Part shown: one piece after another, positions 1 through 7,489 of the stretch | Layout: each line of letters starts with the position of its first letter | Position numbering within the stretch: position 1 is the stretch's first letter | Assembly: GCA_902805885.1 (NCBI GenBank) | Contig: CADCUM010000094.1 | Span: 17,919 to 81,918 of the forward strand | Source of the DNA: an uncultured Nocardioides sp. | Lineage (GTDB): Bacteria; Actinomycetota; Actinomycetes; Propionibacteriales; Nocardioidaceae | Length of the DNA: 64,000 nt | Reading direction: 5' to 3' | Notes under the pieces: model-generated | Database searches by the model: none | The model's input: the letters and a program-made list of their open reading frames with translations, nothing else | What the model was told of the DNA's origin: nothing | Position numbers and translations under genes: made by a program

Positions 1-15
1 AGGTCCCGCCGATGA
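1..15 (+). CDS. Last codons of upstream gene, probably folB (partial)
   Basis: The window opens inside a gene. Frame 1 reads R-S-R-R then TGA at 13-15, overlapping the ATG of folK as ATGA. In actinobacteria folK is normally preceded by folB (dihydroneopterin aldolase), so this is probably its C-terminus. Four residues cannot prove identity; the call rests on position. Confidence 0.35.
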   Translation, partial: RSRR

Positions 16-581
16 CTGAGACCCCCAACCCCAACATCGTGGACACCGACTCCCTGACCGGTGAGATGCACCCGATCCGCCGGGTCGTCATGGCCCTCGG
101 CTCCAACCTGGGGGAGCGGTTCACCGCGCTCCAGGGCGCCGTCGACGCGCTGGCGGACACCCCCGACGTCTTCCTCACCGGTGTCTCCCCGGTCTACGAG
201 ACCGAGCCCGTCGACTGCCCGGAGGGATCGCGCTCCTACCTCAACGCCGTCGTGCTGGCGGACACCACGCTCCCGGCCCGGCGGCTCCTCGAGCGCGCGC
301 TGGCGATCGAGGACGCCTTCGACCGGCAGCGCAGCGACGTCCCCAACGCTCCCCGGACCCTCGACGTCGACCTGATCGTGGTGGGCGACCGCCGCTCCGA
401 CGAGGACTTCATGCGCCTGCCGCACCCGCGGGCCCACGAGCGGGCGTTCGTCCTGCAGCCGTGGTACGACCTCGAGCCGGACGCCGTCTTCCCGGGACGC
501 GGCCCCGTCGCCGACCTGCTCGCCGCCGCCCACGGCGCCATCATCAAGCGGCGCGAGGACCTCGTTCTCGACGCCGGTTGA
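12..581 (+). CDS. folK: 2-amino-4-hydroxy-6-hydroxymethyldihydropteridine pyrophosphokinase
   Basis: FolK transfers pyrophosphate from ATP to 6-hydroxymethyl-dihydropterin, a cytosolic step of folate synthesis. The family pattern is clear: LGSNLGER near residue 29, VYETEPV near 62, the metal-binding segment RTLDVDLIVVG near 115 and LPHPRAHERAFVLQPW near 137. At 189 residues it is about 25 longer than the usual core because of an unconserved N-terminus, so Met19 is an alternative start. I keep the first ATG because it overlaps the upstream stop as ATGA, which suggests translational coupling with the probable folB. A DUF3180 gene follows 10 bp later, the usual actinobacterial order. Confidence 0.95.
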   Translation: MTETPNPNIVDTDSLTGEMHPIRRVVMALGSNLGERFTALQGAVDALADTPDVFLTGVSPVYETEPVDCPEGSRSYLNAVVLADTTLPARRLLERALAIEDAFDRQRSDVPNAPRTLDVDLIVVGDRRSDEDFMRLPHPRAHERAFVLQPWYDLEPDAVFPGRGPVADLLAAAHGAIIKRREDLVLDAG

Positions 582-591
582 GCGACCCGCG

Positions 592-1071
592 TTGAGCGAG
601 GAGGATCCGGAGCCGACCGGGACGCTGCGACCGATCAGCGGCCGCGCCCTGGCGCTGGCCGCGGTGCTCGGCCTGGCGTCGGGTCGGGCCCTGCACCCGG
701 TCGTGGAGGGGCTGACCGGTGAGGCGCCGGCGGTCTCCTGGGCGCAGCCCCTCACGCTGTTCCTGGCCGCCGCCATCATGGGTTTCCTGGCCTGGCAGAC
801 CTGGCGCACGGTGCAGGTCGAGGGCCGGCGGCTCGAGGTGCACCACGCCGTCAACCGGCTCGTCCTCGCCCGCGCCTGCGCGCTGGCGGGCGCGCTCGTG
901 GCGGGGGCGTACGCCGGACTCGCGGTCGGCTGGCTCGGCGACGCCGCCGCTCCGGCTGAGAAGTGGCTGATGCGGTCGGTCCTCGCCGCCGTCGGTGCGC
1001 TGGGCGTGATGCTGGGCTCGCTCGCCCTCGAGCGAGCGTGTCGCACGCCCGGAGGCCAGGAGCGCCCCTAG
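592..1071 (+). CDS. DUF3180 family membrane protein
   Basis: A 159-residue protein with four hydrophobic segments: ALALAAVLGLASGRAL, PLTLFLAAAIMGFLAW, CALAGALVAGAYAGLAVGW and a final segment around SVLAAVGALGVMLGSLAL. This size, topology and place directly after folK are typical of the DUF3180 family, a conserved actinobacterial membrane protein of unknown function. The start is TTG; I chose it because it lies just after the folK stop and before the first membrane segment. Its TAG stop is also the first three bases of a -10 box for the next gene. Confidence 0.8.
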   Translation: MSEEDPEPTGTLRPISGRALALAAVLGLASGRALHPVVEGLTGEAPAVSWAQPLTLFLAAAIMGFLAWQTWRTVQVEGRRLEVHHAVNRLVLARACALAGALVAGAYAGLAVGWLGDAAAPAEKWLMRSVLAAVGALGVMLGSLALERACRTPGGQERP

Positions 1072-1074
1072 TCT
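1069..1074 (+). promoter_or_regulatory. -10 box, predicted leaderless promoter
   Basis: TAGTCT lies 7 nt before the ATG at 1082, the spacing at which transcription would begin at the start codon. It overlaps the stop codon of the DUF3180 gene. No convincing -35 is visible. Confidence 0.5.
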
Positions 1075-1081
1075 GGCGCCC

Positions 1082-1690
1082 ATGCCTTCCCTCCTGCCCC
1101 AGCAGTCACAGCAGTCCCGCGTGGCCGCGCGGCGGCGCCAGCGCAGCACGCGGCTCACCGTGGCCGTTGCCCTGCTGGCGGGGGCCGCCGTGCTCGTGGT
1201 GGCGGCCATCGCCTCCGGCTCCGTCACCCTGGTGACGCTCGCGGCCGTGGCCGCCCTGGTCCTCGGCGCGGCCGCGACCCGCATCACCCACTCCGAGCTG
1301 ATGGCCACCCGTCGCACCGCCGCCCGGGACCGGGCCGTGCAGGCGCAGGAGTACCGCGCCCTCACGGAGCGTCGTACGGCCGAGTCCGCCGCGTTCGCCG
1401 CGGACATGCGCCGCAAGATCGCCGACCGCGGGGAGGCGATCGACGCCCTCGAGCGCGCCCTGTCCGGGGCTCAGAAGCGCGTGGTGGAGCAGACCCGCAA
1501 GCTCAACGACGAGGCGCGCCGCGCGACGATGGCCGAGCACGGCCGCGACGAGGCCGAGGGACGCGCCGCCGAGGCGATCGTGCGCCTCGCCGAGCTCGAG
1601 GCCGAGCTCGACGTGGCCCGGGCCGACCTGGAGTCCACGCGCACCCAGCTCGTCGCCCTCAAGCAGGCCCGGGAGACCCGCTCCGCCTGA
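1082..1690 (+). CDS. Membrane-anchored coiled-coil protein, unknown function
   Basis: The 202-residue product has a basic N-terminus (VAARRRQRSTR), two adjacent hydrophobic segments at about residues 27-45 and 49-66, and then a long charged, Ala/Glu/Arg-rich helix to the C-terminus (for example LAELEAELDVARADLESTR) that looks like a coiled coil facing the cytoplasm. I recognise no enzymatic motif. The shape recalls small actinobacterial scaffold or cell-envelope proteins, but that is only a resemblance. A -10 box 7 nt upstream suggests its own leaderless transcript. Confidence 0.6.
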   Translation: MPSLLPQQSQQSRVAARRRQRSTRLTVAVALLAGAAVLVVAAIASGSVTLVTLAAVAALVLGAAATRITHSELMATRRTAARDRAVQAQEYRALTERRTAESAAFAADMRRKIADRGEAIDALERALSGAQKRVVEQTRKLNDEARRATMAEHGRDEAEGRAAEAIVRLAELEAELDVARADLESTRTQLVALKQARETRSA

Positions 1691-1722
1691 GGGTCGTCCG
1701 GTCTGGGGAAGAATGCTCCGGT

Positions 1723-2805
1723 GTGATCCCCGAGGACAACCGCTTCGCACGCGATCCTGCTGCGCTCCTTCCCCCTGGCACCGGTCTGCCCGCCGGCTGG
1801 AGCGTCGAGACCCCCGACGGGACCGACGCCGCCACGGTGCGCCGCCTCGCCGAGCTGCTCCGCCGCCACGAGCGGGCCGGTCGGGGCTGGGCCACCTCGG
1901 GCGAGGACGAGGTGCTGGTCGAGGTGTCCGAGCGAGGGCTCCTCATGCGCGAGAACGTCGTGGTGCGCGACCCCGCCGGGGTCGTCCAGGCGTGGGGCAG
2001 CGTGCACGACCGTGCCGGTGGCCGCATGCTGCTGGTGCACGTCGTGGGCCGCGATCTCGACGAGGACGACGCCCGGCGGTGCTCCGACGTGCTCCTCGCG
2101 TGGGCCGAGGGGCAGGCCAGGGCCGTGGGTGCCGCCCGTGGACTGCCGGTCCAGCAGATCGACACCGGTGCCTTCGCCGAGGACGTGCGCCAGCACGCCT
2201 GGCTCGCGCAGGCCGGCTTCGCCAAGGTCCGCACGTGGTGGCAGATGAGCCGCTCGGTGGAGGCCGAGGAGGCCGAGCTCGTCCCCGACCAGGCGCGGTG
2301 GGAGCGCGGCGGCGTGGTCTTCCGCGTGGTGGAGCGGGGGGACGACGGGATGCCCGACGAGGGCGACCTCCGGGCGGTGCACGACGTGCTGGAGGGCGCG
2401 TTCACCGGCCACTTCAACTCGACCGAGGAGACCTTCCAGGAGTTCATCCACCGGCTGCGGGAGGACCCCGGGCACCGGTGGGACCACTGGTGGCTCGCGG
2501 AGGTCACGGACGGCGCCGAGCCGGTCGCGGTGGGGGCGCTGGTCGGGTCCGTGAGCGAGTCGAGCTCCGGTCCGGACTGGTCCTACGTCTCCTACCTCGG
2601 CGTCCTCGAGTCCGCGCGGGGACGCGGCGTCGCCAAGGGGCTGCTGCACACGATCATCGCGGACGCGGCGGCACGCGGTCGCGACCGCGTGGGCCTCGAG
2701 GTGGACGCCGACTCGCCGACGGGGGCGGAGGGCCTCTACGTCGCGATGGGCTGGGGGACGAAGTACGTCACCGAGTCCTGGCACCGCGACGTCCCGGTCG
2801 GCTGA
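1723..2805 (+). CDS. Tandem GNAT-family N-acetyltransferase
   Basis: A 360-residue protein with two GNAT-like halves. The C-terminal half holds the acetyl-CoA-binding core: SYLGVLESARGRGVAKGLL (an R-G-R-G-V-A loop) near residues 290-310, then GLEVDADSPTGAEGLYVAMGW. The N-terminal half is degenerate. Mycothiol synthase (MshD) has the same two-domain plan and similar C-terminal motifs, so an MshD-like protein is possible, but this one is longer than typical MshD (about 300 residues) and I do not assign it. The GTG start follows a GGGGAAG stretch. It converges on the ATPase gene with no gap. Confidence 0.75.
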   Translation: MIPEDNRFARDPAALLPPGTGLPAGWSVETPDGTDAATVRRLAELLRRHERAGRGWATSGEDEVLVEVSERGLLMRENVVVRDPAGVVQAWGSVHDRAGGRMLLVHVVGRDLDEDDARRCSDVLLAWAEGQARAVGAARGLPVQQIDTGAFAEDVRQHAWLAQAGFAKVRTWWQMSRSVEAEEAELVPDQARWERGGVVFRVVERGDDGMPDEGDLRAVHDVLEGAFTGHFNSTEETFQEFIHRLREDPGHRWDHWWLAEVTDGAEPVAVGALVGSVSESSSGPDWSYVSYLGVLESARGRGVAKGLLHTIIADAAARGRDRVGLEVDADSPTGAEGLYVAMGWGTKYVTESWHRDVPVG

Positions 2806-3846
2806 TCAGCGCAGCGAGGCTCGCAGTGCCCGGTGGACCCCCGCGGGGGTGAGCACGCCGACGAACTGCGCCCCGCGGCGTACGCCGACCATCGGCTTGT
2901 CGTCGCGCAGCATCGTCGCCAGGGCCTCCTCGAGCGAGGAGTCCAGGTCGACCGCCGCGCCGAGGTCGCCGGTGGAGACGCCGTCGAGGGGCTCGAGGTC
3001 CTCCTCGCGCAACCGGGTCACCGTCAGCCGCCGTAGGCCGCCCGAGCCGACGAAGTCGGCCACCGTCTCGTCGGCGGGCCGTGCGAGCAGCTCGGCCGGG
3101 GTGGCGTACTGCGCGAGCCGCCCGCCGGTCTCGAAGACGGCGACGCGGTCCCCCATCCGGATCGCCTCGTCGATGTCGTGGGTCACCAGCACGACCGTCT
3201 TGCCGAGCTCGGCCTGGAGCCGCCGGAACTCGTCCTGGAGCCGGCCGCGCACGACGGGGTCGACCGCGCCGAAGGGCTCGTCCATCAGCAGCACCGGCGG
3301 GTTCGCAGCGAGGGCGCGCGCCACGCCGACGCGCTGGCGCTGTCCGCCGGAGAGCTCGTGGGGGTAGCGACGGGCGTACTGCTCCGGGGCGAGCCCGACG
3401 GTGGCGAGCAGCTCGTGGGCACGCTCGCGGGCGGTCGCCTTGGACTCGCCGTGGAGCAGCGGCACGGTCATCACGTTCTGCTCGATGCGCTGGTGGGGGA
3501 AGAGCCCGACCTGCTGGATGACGTAGCCGATGTCGCGGCGCAGCGCCACGGGGTCGGCGTCGGTGACGTCCTGGCCGTCGAGCCAGATCCGGCCGGTGGT
3601 GGGCTCGATCAGCCGGTTGATCATCTTGAGCGTCGTCGACTTGCCGCAGCCGGAGGGGCCGACGAGGCAGACCATCTCGCCGCGCCGCACGTCGAGATCG
3701 AGCTCGTGGACGGCGACCGTGCCGTCGGGGTAGGTCTTGCCCACGCCCTCCAGCCGGATCATCGCGTCGGTGGCCGTGCCCTCGTCCGCCCCCTGCGACG
3801 CGACAAGGGGTGAGGTCGGTCCGGTCCCGGAGGCGGTAGCGTCCAT
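2806..3846 (-). CDS. Glycine betaine/choline-type ABC transporter, ATP-binding protein
   Basis: This is the energising ATPase of an osmoprotectant importer of the OpuC/ProV class. Visible motifs are Walker A GPSGCGKST, Q-loop VIQQVGLFPHQ, signature LSGGQRQRVGVARAL, Walker B VLLMDEPFGAVD and switch His in VLVTHDIDEA. The C-terminus after about residue 270 resembles a CBS-type regulatory region (DKPMVGVRRGAQFVGVLTPAGV). The partners (two permeases and a binding protein) lie on the opposite strand, starting 3 bp away. The first 28 residues are low in conservation, so Met29 at 3762 is an alternative start; I keep the outer ATG because a -10 box sits 6 nt before it. Confidence 0.92.
   Translation of the reverse strand: MDATASGTGPTSPLVASQGADEGTATDAMIRLEGVGKTYPDGTVAVHELDLDVRRGEMVCLVGPSGCGKSTTLKMINRLIEPTTGRIWLDGQDVTDADPVALRRDIGYVIQQVGLFPHQRIEQNVMTVPLLHGESKATARERAHELLATVGLAPEQYARRYPHELSGGQRQRVGVARALAANPPVLLMDEPFGAVDPVVRGRLQDEFRRLQAELGKTVVLVTHDIDEAIRMGDRVAVFETGGRLAQYATPAELLARPADETVADFVGSGGLRRLTVTRLREEDLEPLDGVSTGDLGAAVDLDSSLEEALATMLRDDKPMVGVRRGAQFVGVLTPAGVHRALRASLR
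3837..3842 (+). promoter_or_regulatory. -10 box of permease operon, inside ATPase start
   Basis: TAGCGT lies 7 nt before the GTG at 3850, predicting a leaderless transcript. It sits within the first codons of the divergent ATPase gene. Confidence 0.55.
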
Positions 3847-3849
3847 GCG

Positions 3850-4554
3850 GTGACCCTACTCGCGGCGGCGGTGGAGCAGCCGAGCTGCTACAGCCGCACG
3901 GTCAACGACTGGTGGTGCGGGGCCTACCTGCGCGACTACCGCACCGAGCTGGTGGACGCGACCGTCCAGCACCTGCTCATCACCGTCAGTGCGATCGGCC
4001 TGGGCCTCGCGCTGGCGTTCCCGCTGGCGCTGATGGCTCGCCGCCGTCCCAGGCTGGAGACCGGGATCGTGGGTTTCTCCACCGGGCTCTACACCGTCCC
4101 GTCCCTGGCCCTGTTCCCGCTGCTCGTGCCCTTCACCGGCATCTCCGCCACCACGGTCGTGATCGGGCTCGCGCTGTACGCCCTCACGATCCTCGTCCGC
4201 AGCATCCTGGACGGGCTGCGGTCGGTCCCCGAGGAGGTGCGCGAGTCCGCGCGCGGCCTGGGCTACAGCCGGTCCTCCCAGCTCCTGCGCATCGAGCTCC
4301 CGCTCGCGCTCCCCGTCTTCATGGCCGGGCTCCGGGTGGCCACGGTCTCGACGGTCGCGCTGACCACGGTCGGCGCCCTCGTCGCGAACGGCGGACTCGG
4401 CAACCTCATCGCCGAGGGCGTGCTCACCAACTTCAAGGCGGAGCTGCTGGCCGCCTGCGTGCTGTGCGTGCTCATCGCACTGCTGCTCGACGTCCTCCTC
4501 GTCGCGGCGCAGCGGCTGGTGACGCCGTGGACCCGGACGCAGGTGAGCCGGTGA
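3850..4554 (+). CDS. Osmoprotectant ABC transporter permease 1 (OpuCB-like)
   Basis: An inner-membrane permease of the glycine betaine/choline importer, 234 residues with five or six hydrophobic segments. The cytoplasmic coupling (EAA-type) loop is seen as ESARGLGYSRSSQLLRIELPLALP near residues 128-152, and TVGALVANGGLGNLIAEG is typical of this permease family. GTG start; it is translationally coupled to the second permease by a GTGA overlap. The matching ATPase gene is divergent. Confidence 0.9.
   Translation: MTLLAAAVEQPSCYSRTVNDWWCGAYLRDYRTELVDATVQHLLITVSAIGLGLALAFPLALMARRRPRLETGIVGFSTGLYTVPSLALFPLLVPFTGISATTVVIGLALYALTILVRSILDGLRSVPEEVRESARGLGYSRSSQLLRIELPLALPVFMAGLRVATVSTVALTTVGALVANGGLGNLIAEGVLTNFKAELLAACVLCVLIALLLDVLLVAAQRLVTPWTRTQVSR
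3853..3858 (-). promoter_or_regulatory. -10 box of ATPase gene, inside permease start
   Basis: On the minus strand TAGGGT lies 6 nt before the ATG at 3846. It falls inside codons 2-3 of the divergent permease gene, so both promoters are embedded in coding sequence. Confidence 0.5.
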
Positions 4555-5294
4555 GGATCTTCGGCGACGTCTGGGACTTCCTCTCCACGGGAGCCAACTG
4601 GTCCGGCCGCGGCGGGATCCTCGACTACCTCGTCCAGCAGCTGCTCCTGACCGGCACGGCGCTGCTCCTGGCGGTCCTCGTCGGACTCCCGCTCGCGCTG
4701 TGGCTGGGCCACGTCGGCCGCGGGGGCTTCCTGGCGATCAACATCTCGAACGTGGGTCGGGCGATCCCCACCTTCGCCCTGCTGGCGCTGCTCGTGACGG
4801 CCGACTGGCCGGGGGTCGCCACCTTCGGCCCCTTCGGGCGGGCCGGGATCGCCACCCTGATCGCCCTCACCCTGTTCGCCCTGCCGCCGATCATCACCAA
4901 CAGCTACGTCGCGGTCCGCGAGGTGGCGGGCGAGGTGAAGGAGGCGGCCCGCGGGATGGGCATGACGGGGTGGCAGCAGTTCCGCCGTGTCGAGCTGCCG
5001 CTGGCGCTCCCGCTCGTCGCCGGCGGCGTGCGCCTCGCGCTGGTCCAGGTGTGGGCGACGGCCACGATCGCGGCCCTGGTCGCGGGCCCGGGGCTCGGCC
5101 GGATCATCACCGACGGCTTCGCCAACAGCAACTACGGGAAGGGAATCGCAGGGGCCGTTGTTGTCGCGGTCGTGGCCATGGTGCTCGAGGTCCTCGCCGC
5201 GCTCGCGCAGCGCGCCGTCGACCCGGTGCCCCGGGCCGCCGACCCACGCACGGATGACGTACCGCTCAGAGATGCGCTGCCCACGACCACGTGA
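4551..5294 (+). CDS. Osmoprotectant ABC transporter permease 2 (OpuCD-like)
   Basis: Second membrane subunit of the importer, 247 residues from a GTG that overlaps the previous stop (GTGA). The ORF track shows this frame extended far upstream; the upstream part is a shadow of permease 1. Signature regions are NVGRAIPTFALLALLV, the coupling loop EVKEAARGMGMTGWQQFRRVE and IAALVAGPGLGRIITDGF. It resembles permease 1 in plan, as expected for a heterodimeric channel. Confidence 0.9.
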   Translation: MRIFGDVWDFLSTGANWSGRGGILDYLVQQLLLTGTALLLAVLVGLPLALWLGHVGRGGFLAINISNVGRAIPTFALLALLVTADWPGVATFGPFGRAGIATLIALTLFALPPIITNSYVAVREVAGEVKEAARGMGMTGWQQFRRVELPLALPLVAGGVRLALVQVWATATIAALVAGPGLGRIITDGFANSNYGKGIAGAVVVAVVAMVLEVLAALAQRAVDPVPRAADPRTDDVPLRDALPTTT

Positions 5295-5348
5295 GCAGTG
5301 ACCGGACACGCGTGGCCACCCGGCCGCGGGACACAGAAGGTGAACGAG

Positions 5349-6302
5349 ATGCAGCTACGACGAATCGCCGCCAGTGCGCTGGCCATCAGCACGGTCCTGC
5401 TCGGCGCGGCCTGCGCGGGTGACGACCTCGCCGACGAGGGCGCGGACCCGGGCTCCGGCGCGGGGGAGGAGAAGGGCGCCGTCAAGATCTCCGGCCAGGA
5501 CTTCGGGGAGGTCCAGGTCGTCGCGTCGATGTACGAGCAGCTCCTCGACGCCGAGGGGTACGACGCCTCGGTGCAGCTCGTCGGCACCCGCGACGTCTAC
5601 ATGGCCGACGGCCAGTTCCCCGAGTCGATCCAGCTCGTGCCCGAGTACGTCGGCGGCATCGTCGACTTCCTCAACACCACCGAGAACGGCCCGGAGGCGG
5701 AGCCGCTCACCACGCCCGACGCCGACGAGTCGATCAGTGCTGCCGAGGACCTGCTGGAGGCCAAGGGCATCACCCTCCTCGACCCCTCCGCCGCGATCGA
5801 CACCAACGCCTTCTTCGTCACCCAGGAGTACTCCGAGTCCGAGGGCGTGACCAAGCTCTCCGACCTCGAGGGCAAGTCCGTCGTGGTCGCTGCGGCGGAG
5901 GACTGCGCCGACCGCACCGACTGCGGCAAGGGGCTGACGGAGGACTACGGCATCGACGTGACCGAGTTCCTGCCGCTGGGCTTCGCCTCGGCCGACGTCT
6001 TCAAGTCGGTCGCGGACGGTGAGTCCCAGCTGGGTCTCACGTCGACCACCGACGGCACCCTGGAGTCGCAGGGCATGGTGCTGCTCGAGGACGACAAGCA
6101 GATCCAGCCGGCCCAGAACCTCGTCCCGGCCGTCTCCACCGAGTGGCTCGCCGACAACGAGGACGTCGAGGACATCCTCAACGAGCTGATGGGCGCCCTC
6201 ACGACCGAGAAGCTCACCGACCTCAACGGCCAGGTCTCCGTCGACCGGGCGAAGCCCGAGGACGTGGCGAAGGAGTTCCTCGAGTCCGAGGGCCTGCTCT
6301 GA
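5349..6302 (+). CDS. Glycine betaine/choline-binding lipoprotein (OpuAC family)
   Basis: Extracytoplasmic solute-binding protein that delivers substrate to the two permeases. I start at the ATG at 5349 because AGAAGG lies 8 nt upstream and the product then begins with a lipoprotein signal peptide (MQLRR, a hydrophobic stretch, LLGAAC) with the acylated Cys at residue 22. The mature part has OpuAC-type regions such as VKISGQDFGEVQVVASMYEQ, PEYVGGIVDFLN and FASADVFKSVADGESQLGLT. The precise ligand cannot be read from the sequence. 54 bp separate it from permease 2. Confidence 0.88.
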   Translation: MQLRRIAASALAISTVLLGAACAGDDLADEGADPGSGAGEEKGAVKISGQDFGEVQVVASMYEQLLDAEGYDASVQLVGTRDVYMADGQFPESIQLVPEYVGGIVDFLNTTENGPEAEPLTTPDADESISAAEDLLEAKGITLLDPSAAIDTNAFFVTQEYSESEGVTKLSDLEGKSVVVAAAEDCADRTDCGKGLTEDYGIDVTEFLPLGFASADVFKSVADGESQLGLTSTTDGTLESQGMVLLEDDKQIQPAQNLVPAVSTEWLADNEDVEDILNELMGALTTEKLTDLNGQVSVDRAKPEDVAKEFLESEGLL

Positions 6303-6320
6303 GCGGCCGGCTCAGCCGCT
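6302..6320. terminator. Short hairpin between convergent genes
   Basis: AGCGGC, a 7-nt loop and GCCGCT form a 6-bp stem that begins at the stop codon of the binding protein and ends in the last codons of the convergent glycosyltransferase. It may serve both directions; there is no T tract. Confidence 0.35.
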
Positions 6321-7454
6321 GACCTCGTGCGGGTGCAGGGCGAGGGCGACCGGGTCGACGGTCGCCCCGTCCAGCACCTCGCGCGGGACCTCGATGCGCC
6401 ACGCCCCGGCGGCGTCGTCCCGGACGCGCGGAGCGGGCGCTCCGTCGAGGCCGGCGACCCACTGCATCAGCCGCGTCGCGTCGGCCCGCCGGTCCTGCTC
6501 CACCAGCCAGCCGGCGAGCCGGTGCACGGGCGGCAGCCCGCTGTGGACCAGCGAGCGCCCGTTCCAGAGCTCCTGCACCCCCGTGCGCAGCAGCTCCCAC
6601 CACTCGTCGGTGCAGCCGGGCACGAGCAGGAAGTAGCGCCACAGGTCGCCGGCGAGGACCCGGTCGACGAAGACGCGCTCCACCTGCGCGGACCCGTGGT
6701 CGCGGACGGCGCCCAGGGAGGCGCGCTTGGTCGCCCAGCGGTCGCGCAGGTCCTCGGTCGTGGCTCGCGTCTGCGTGATCGACCCCTCGCGGATGCGCCA
6801 GTGGTACGTCGTCTCCGAGAGCACGTCGAACGTCCCCGACAGGAAGGCGCGCGTGGTGGTGGGCTGGTCCTCGTAGCGGGTCCCCTCGGGCCAGGTGAGG
6901 CCCGAGGCGTCCCACCAGGAGCGGCGGTAGAGCTTGTTCCAGGCGAAGACGTCCCCGAGGATCTCCGGGCGCTCCTCGACGCGCGCACCCCGCAGGGGCG
7001 GTCGGTGCAGCCTCCGCATCCAGCGCAGCTCCTCCAGGGGGCCGTCGCTGCCGCTGTCGTCCCGGCTGGGCCAGGACGCGACCGACGCCGTCGCGAAGTC
7101 CGAGCCCGACTCCTCCAGCGCCCCGACGAGCGAGGCGAGTGCCGTCGCCGGCAGCACGTCGTCGGAGTCGAGGAACGCGAGGTGGTCGCCCCGCACGTGC
7201 TGCACCCCGGTGTTGCGCGCGGCGCCGAGTCCGGCGTTGGCGGTGTGCACGACGCGGATCCGCCGGTCGCGGCGCGCCCACACCTCGGCGATCTCCCCGG
7301 AGCGGTCGACCGAGCCGTCGTCGACGACCACCGCCTCCCAGCGCGCGTGCTGCTGGGCCACCAGGGACGCGAGGCACTCGTCGATCCAGCGCTCCACGCC
7401 GTACGCCGGGACCACCACCCCGACGAGGGGGGACCGCCCGAACCACCGCTTCAT
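6312..7454 (-). CDS. Family 2 glycosyltransferase
   Basis: A GT-A fold enzyme transferring a sugar from a nucleotide donor. The N-terminal catalytic domain starts at once: VGVVVPAYGVERWIDECLASL, then VVVDDGSVDRSGEI near residue 41, NAGLGAARNTGV near 76 and the metal-binding FLDSDDVL (DXD) near 93. The remaining 280 residues include a WNKLYRRSWW segment common in CpsIII/glycan-decorating GT2 enzymes. No membrane segment is seen, so it acts at the cytoplasmic face. A -10 box 8 nt upstream predicts a leaderless mRNA. It is divergent from the sulfotransferase, suggesting joint work on a surface glycan. Confidence 0.87.
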   Translation of the reverse strand: MKRWFGRSPLVGVVVPAYGVERWIDECLASLVAQQHARWEAVVVDDGSVDRSGEIAEVWARRDRRIRVVHTANAGLGAARNTGVQHVRGDHLAFLDSDDVLPATALASLVGALEESGSDFATASVASWPSRDDSGSDGPLEELRWMRRLHRPPLRGARVEERPEILGDVFAWNKLYRRSWWDASGLTWPEGTRYEDQPTTTRAFLSGTFDVLSETTYHWRIREGSITQTRATTEDLRDRWATKRASLGAVRDHGSAQVERVFVDRVLAGDLWRYFLLVPGCTDEWWELLRTGVQELWNGRSLVHSGLPPVHRLAGWLVEQDRRADATRLMQWVAGLDGAPAPRVRDDAAGAWRIEVPREVLDGATVDPVALALHPHEVSG

Positions 7455-7462
7455 GAGCGGGG

Positions 7463-7468
7463 ACTCTA
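7463..7468 (-). promoter_or_regulatory. -10 box of the glycosyltransferase gene
   Basis: TAGAGT on the minus strand, 8 nt before the ATG at 7454. Paired back-to-back with the plus-strand box at 7476. Confidence 0.5.
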
Positions 7469-7475
7469 GGACAAG

Positions 7476-7481
7476 TAGGCT
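7476..7481 (+). promoter_or_regulatory. -10 box of the sulfotransferase gene
   Basis: TAGGCT, 8 nt before the GTG at 7490; predicts a leaderless transcript. Confidence 0.5.
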
Positions 7482-7489
7482 CCCCGCTT

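Noticed and set aside
1471-2784. 437-residue minus-strand ORF over the GNAT gene
   Set aside because: His/Leu/Arg-rich shadow without domain motifs.
4551-4554. Frameshift or fusion in the 460-residue ORF 3912-5294
   Set aside because: The upstream half is a shadow of permease 1; a proper GTG start exists at 4551.
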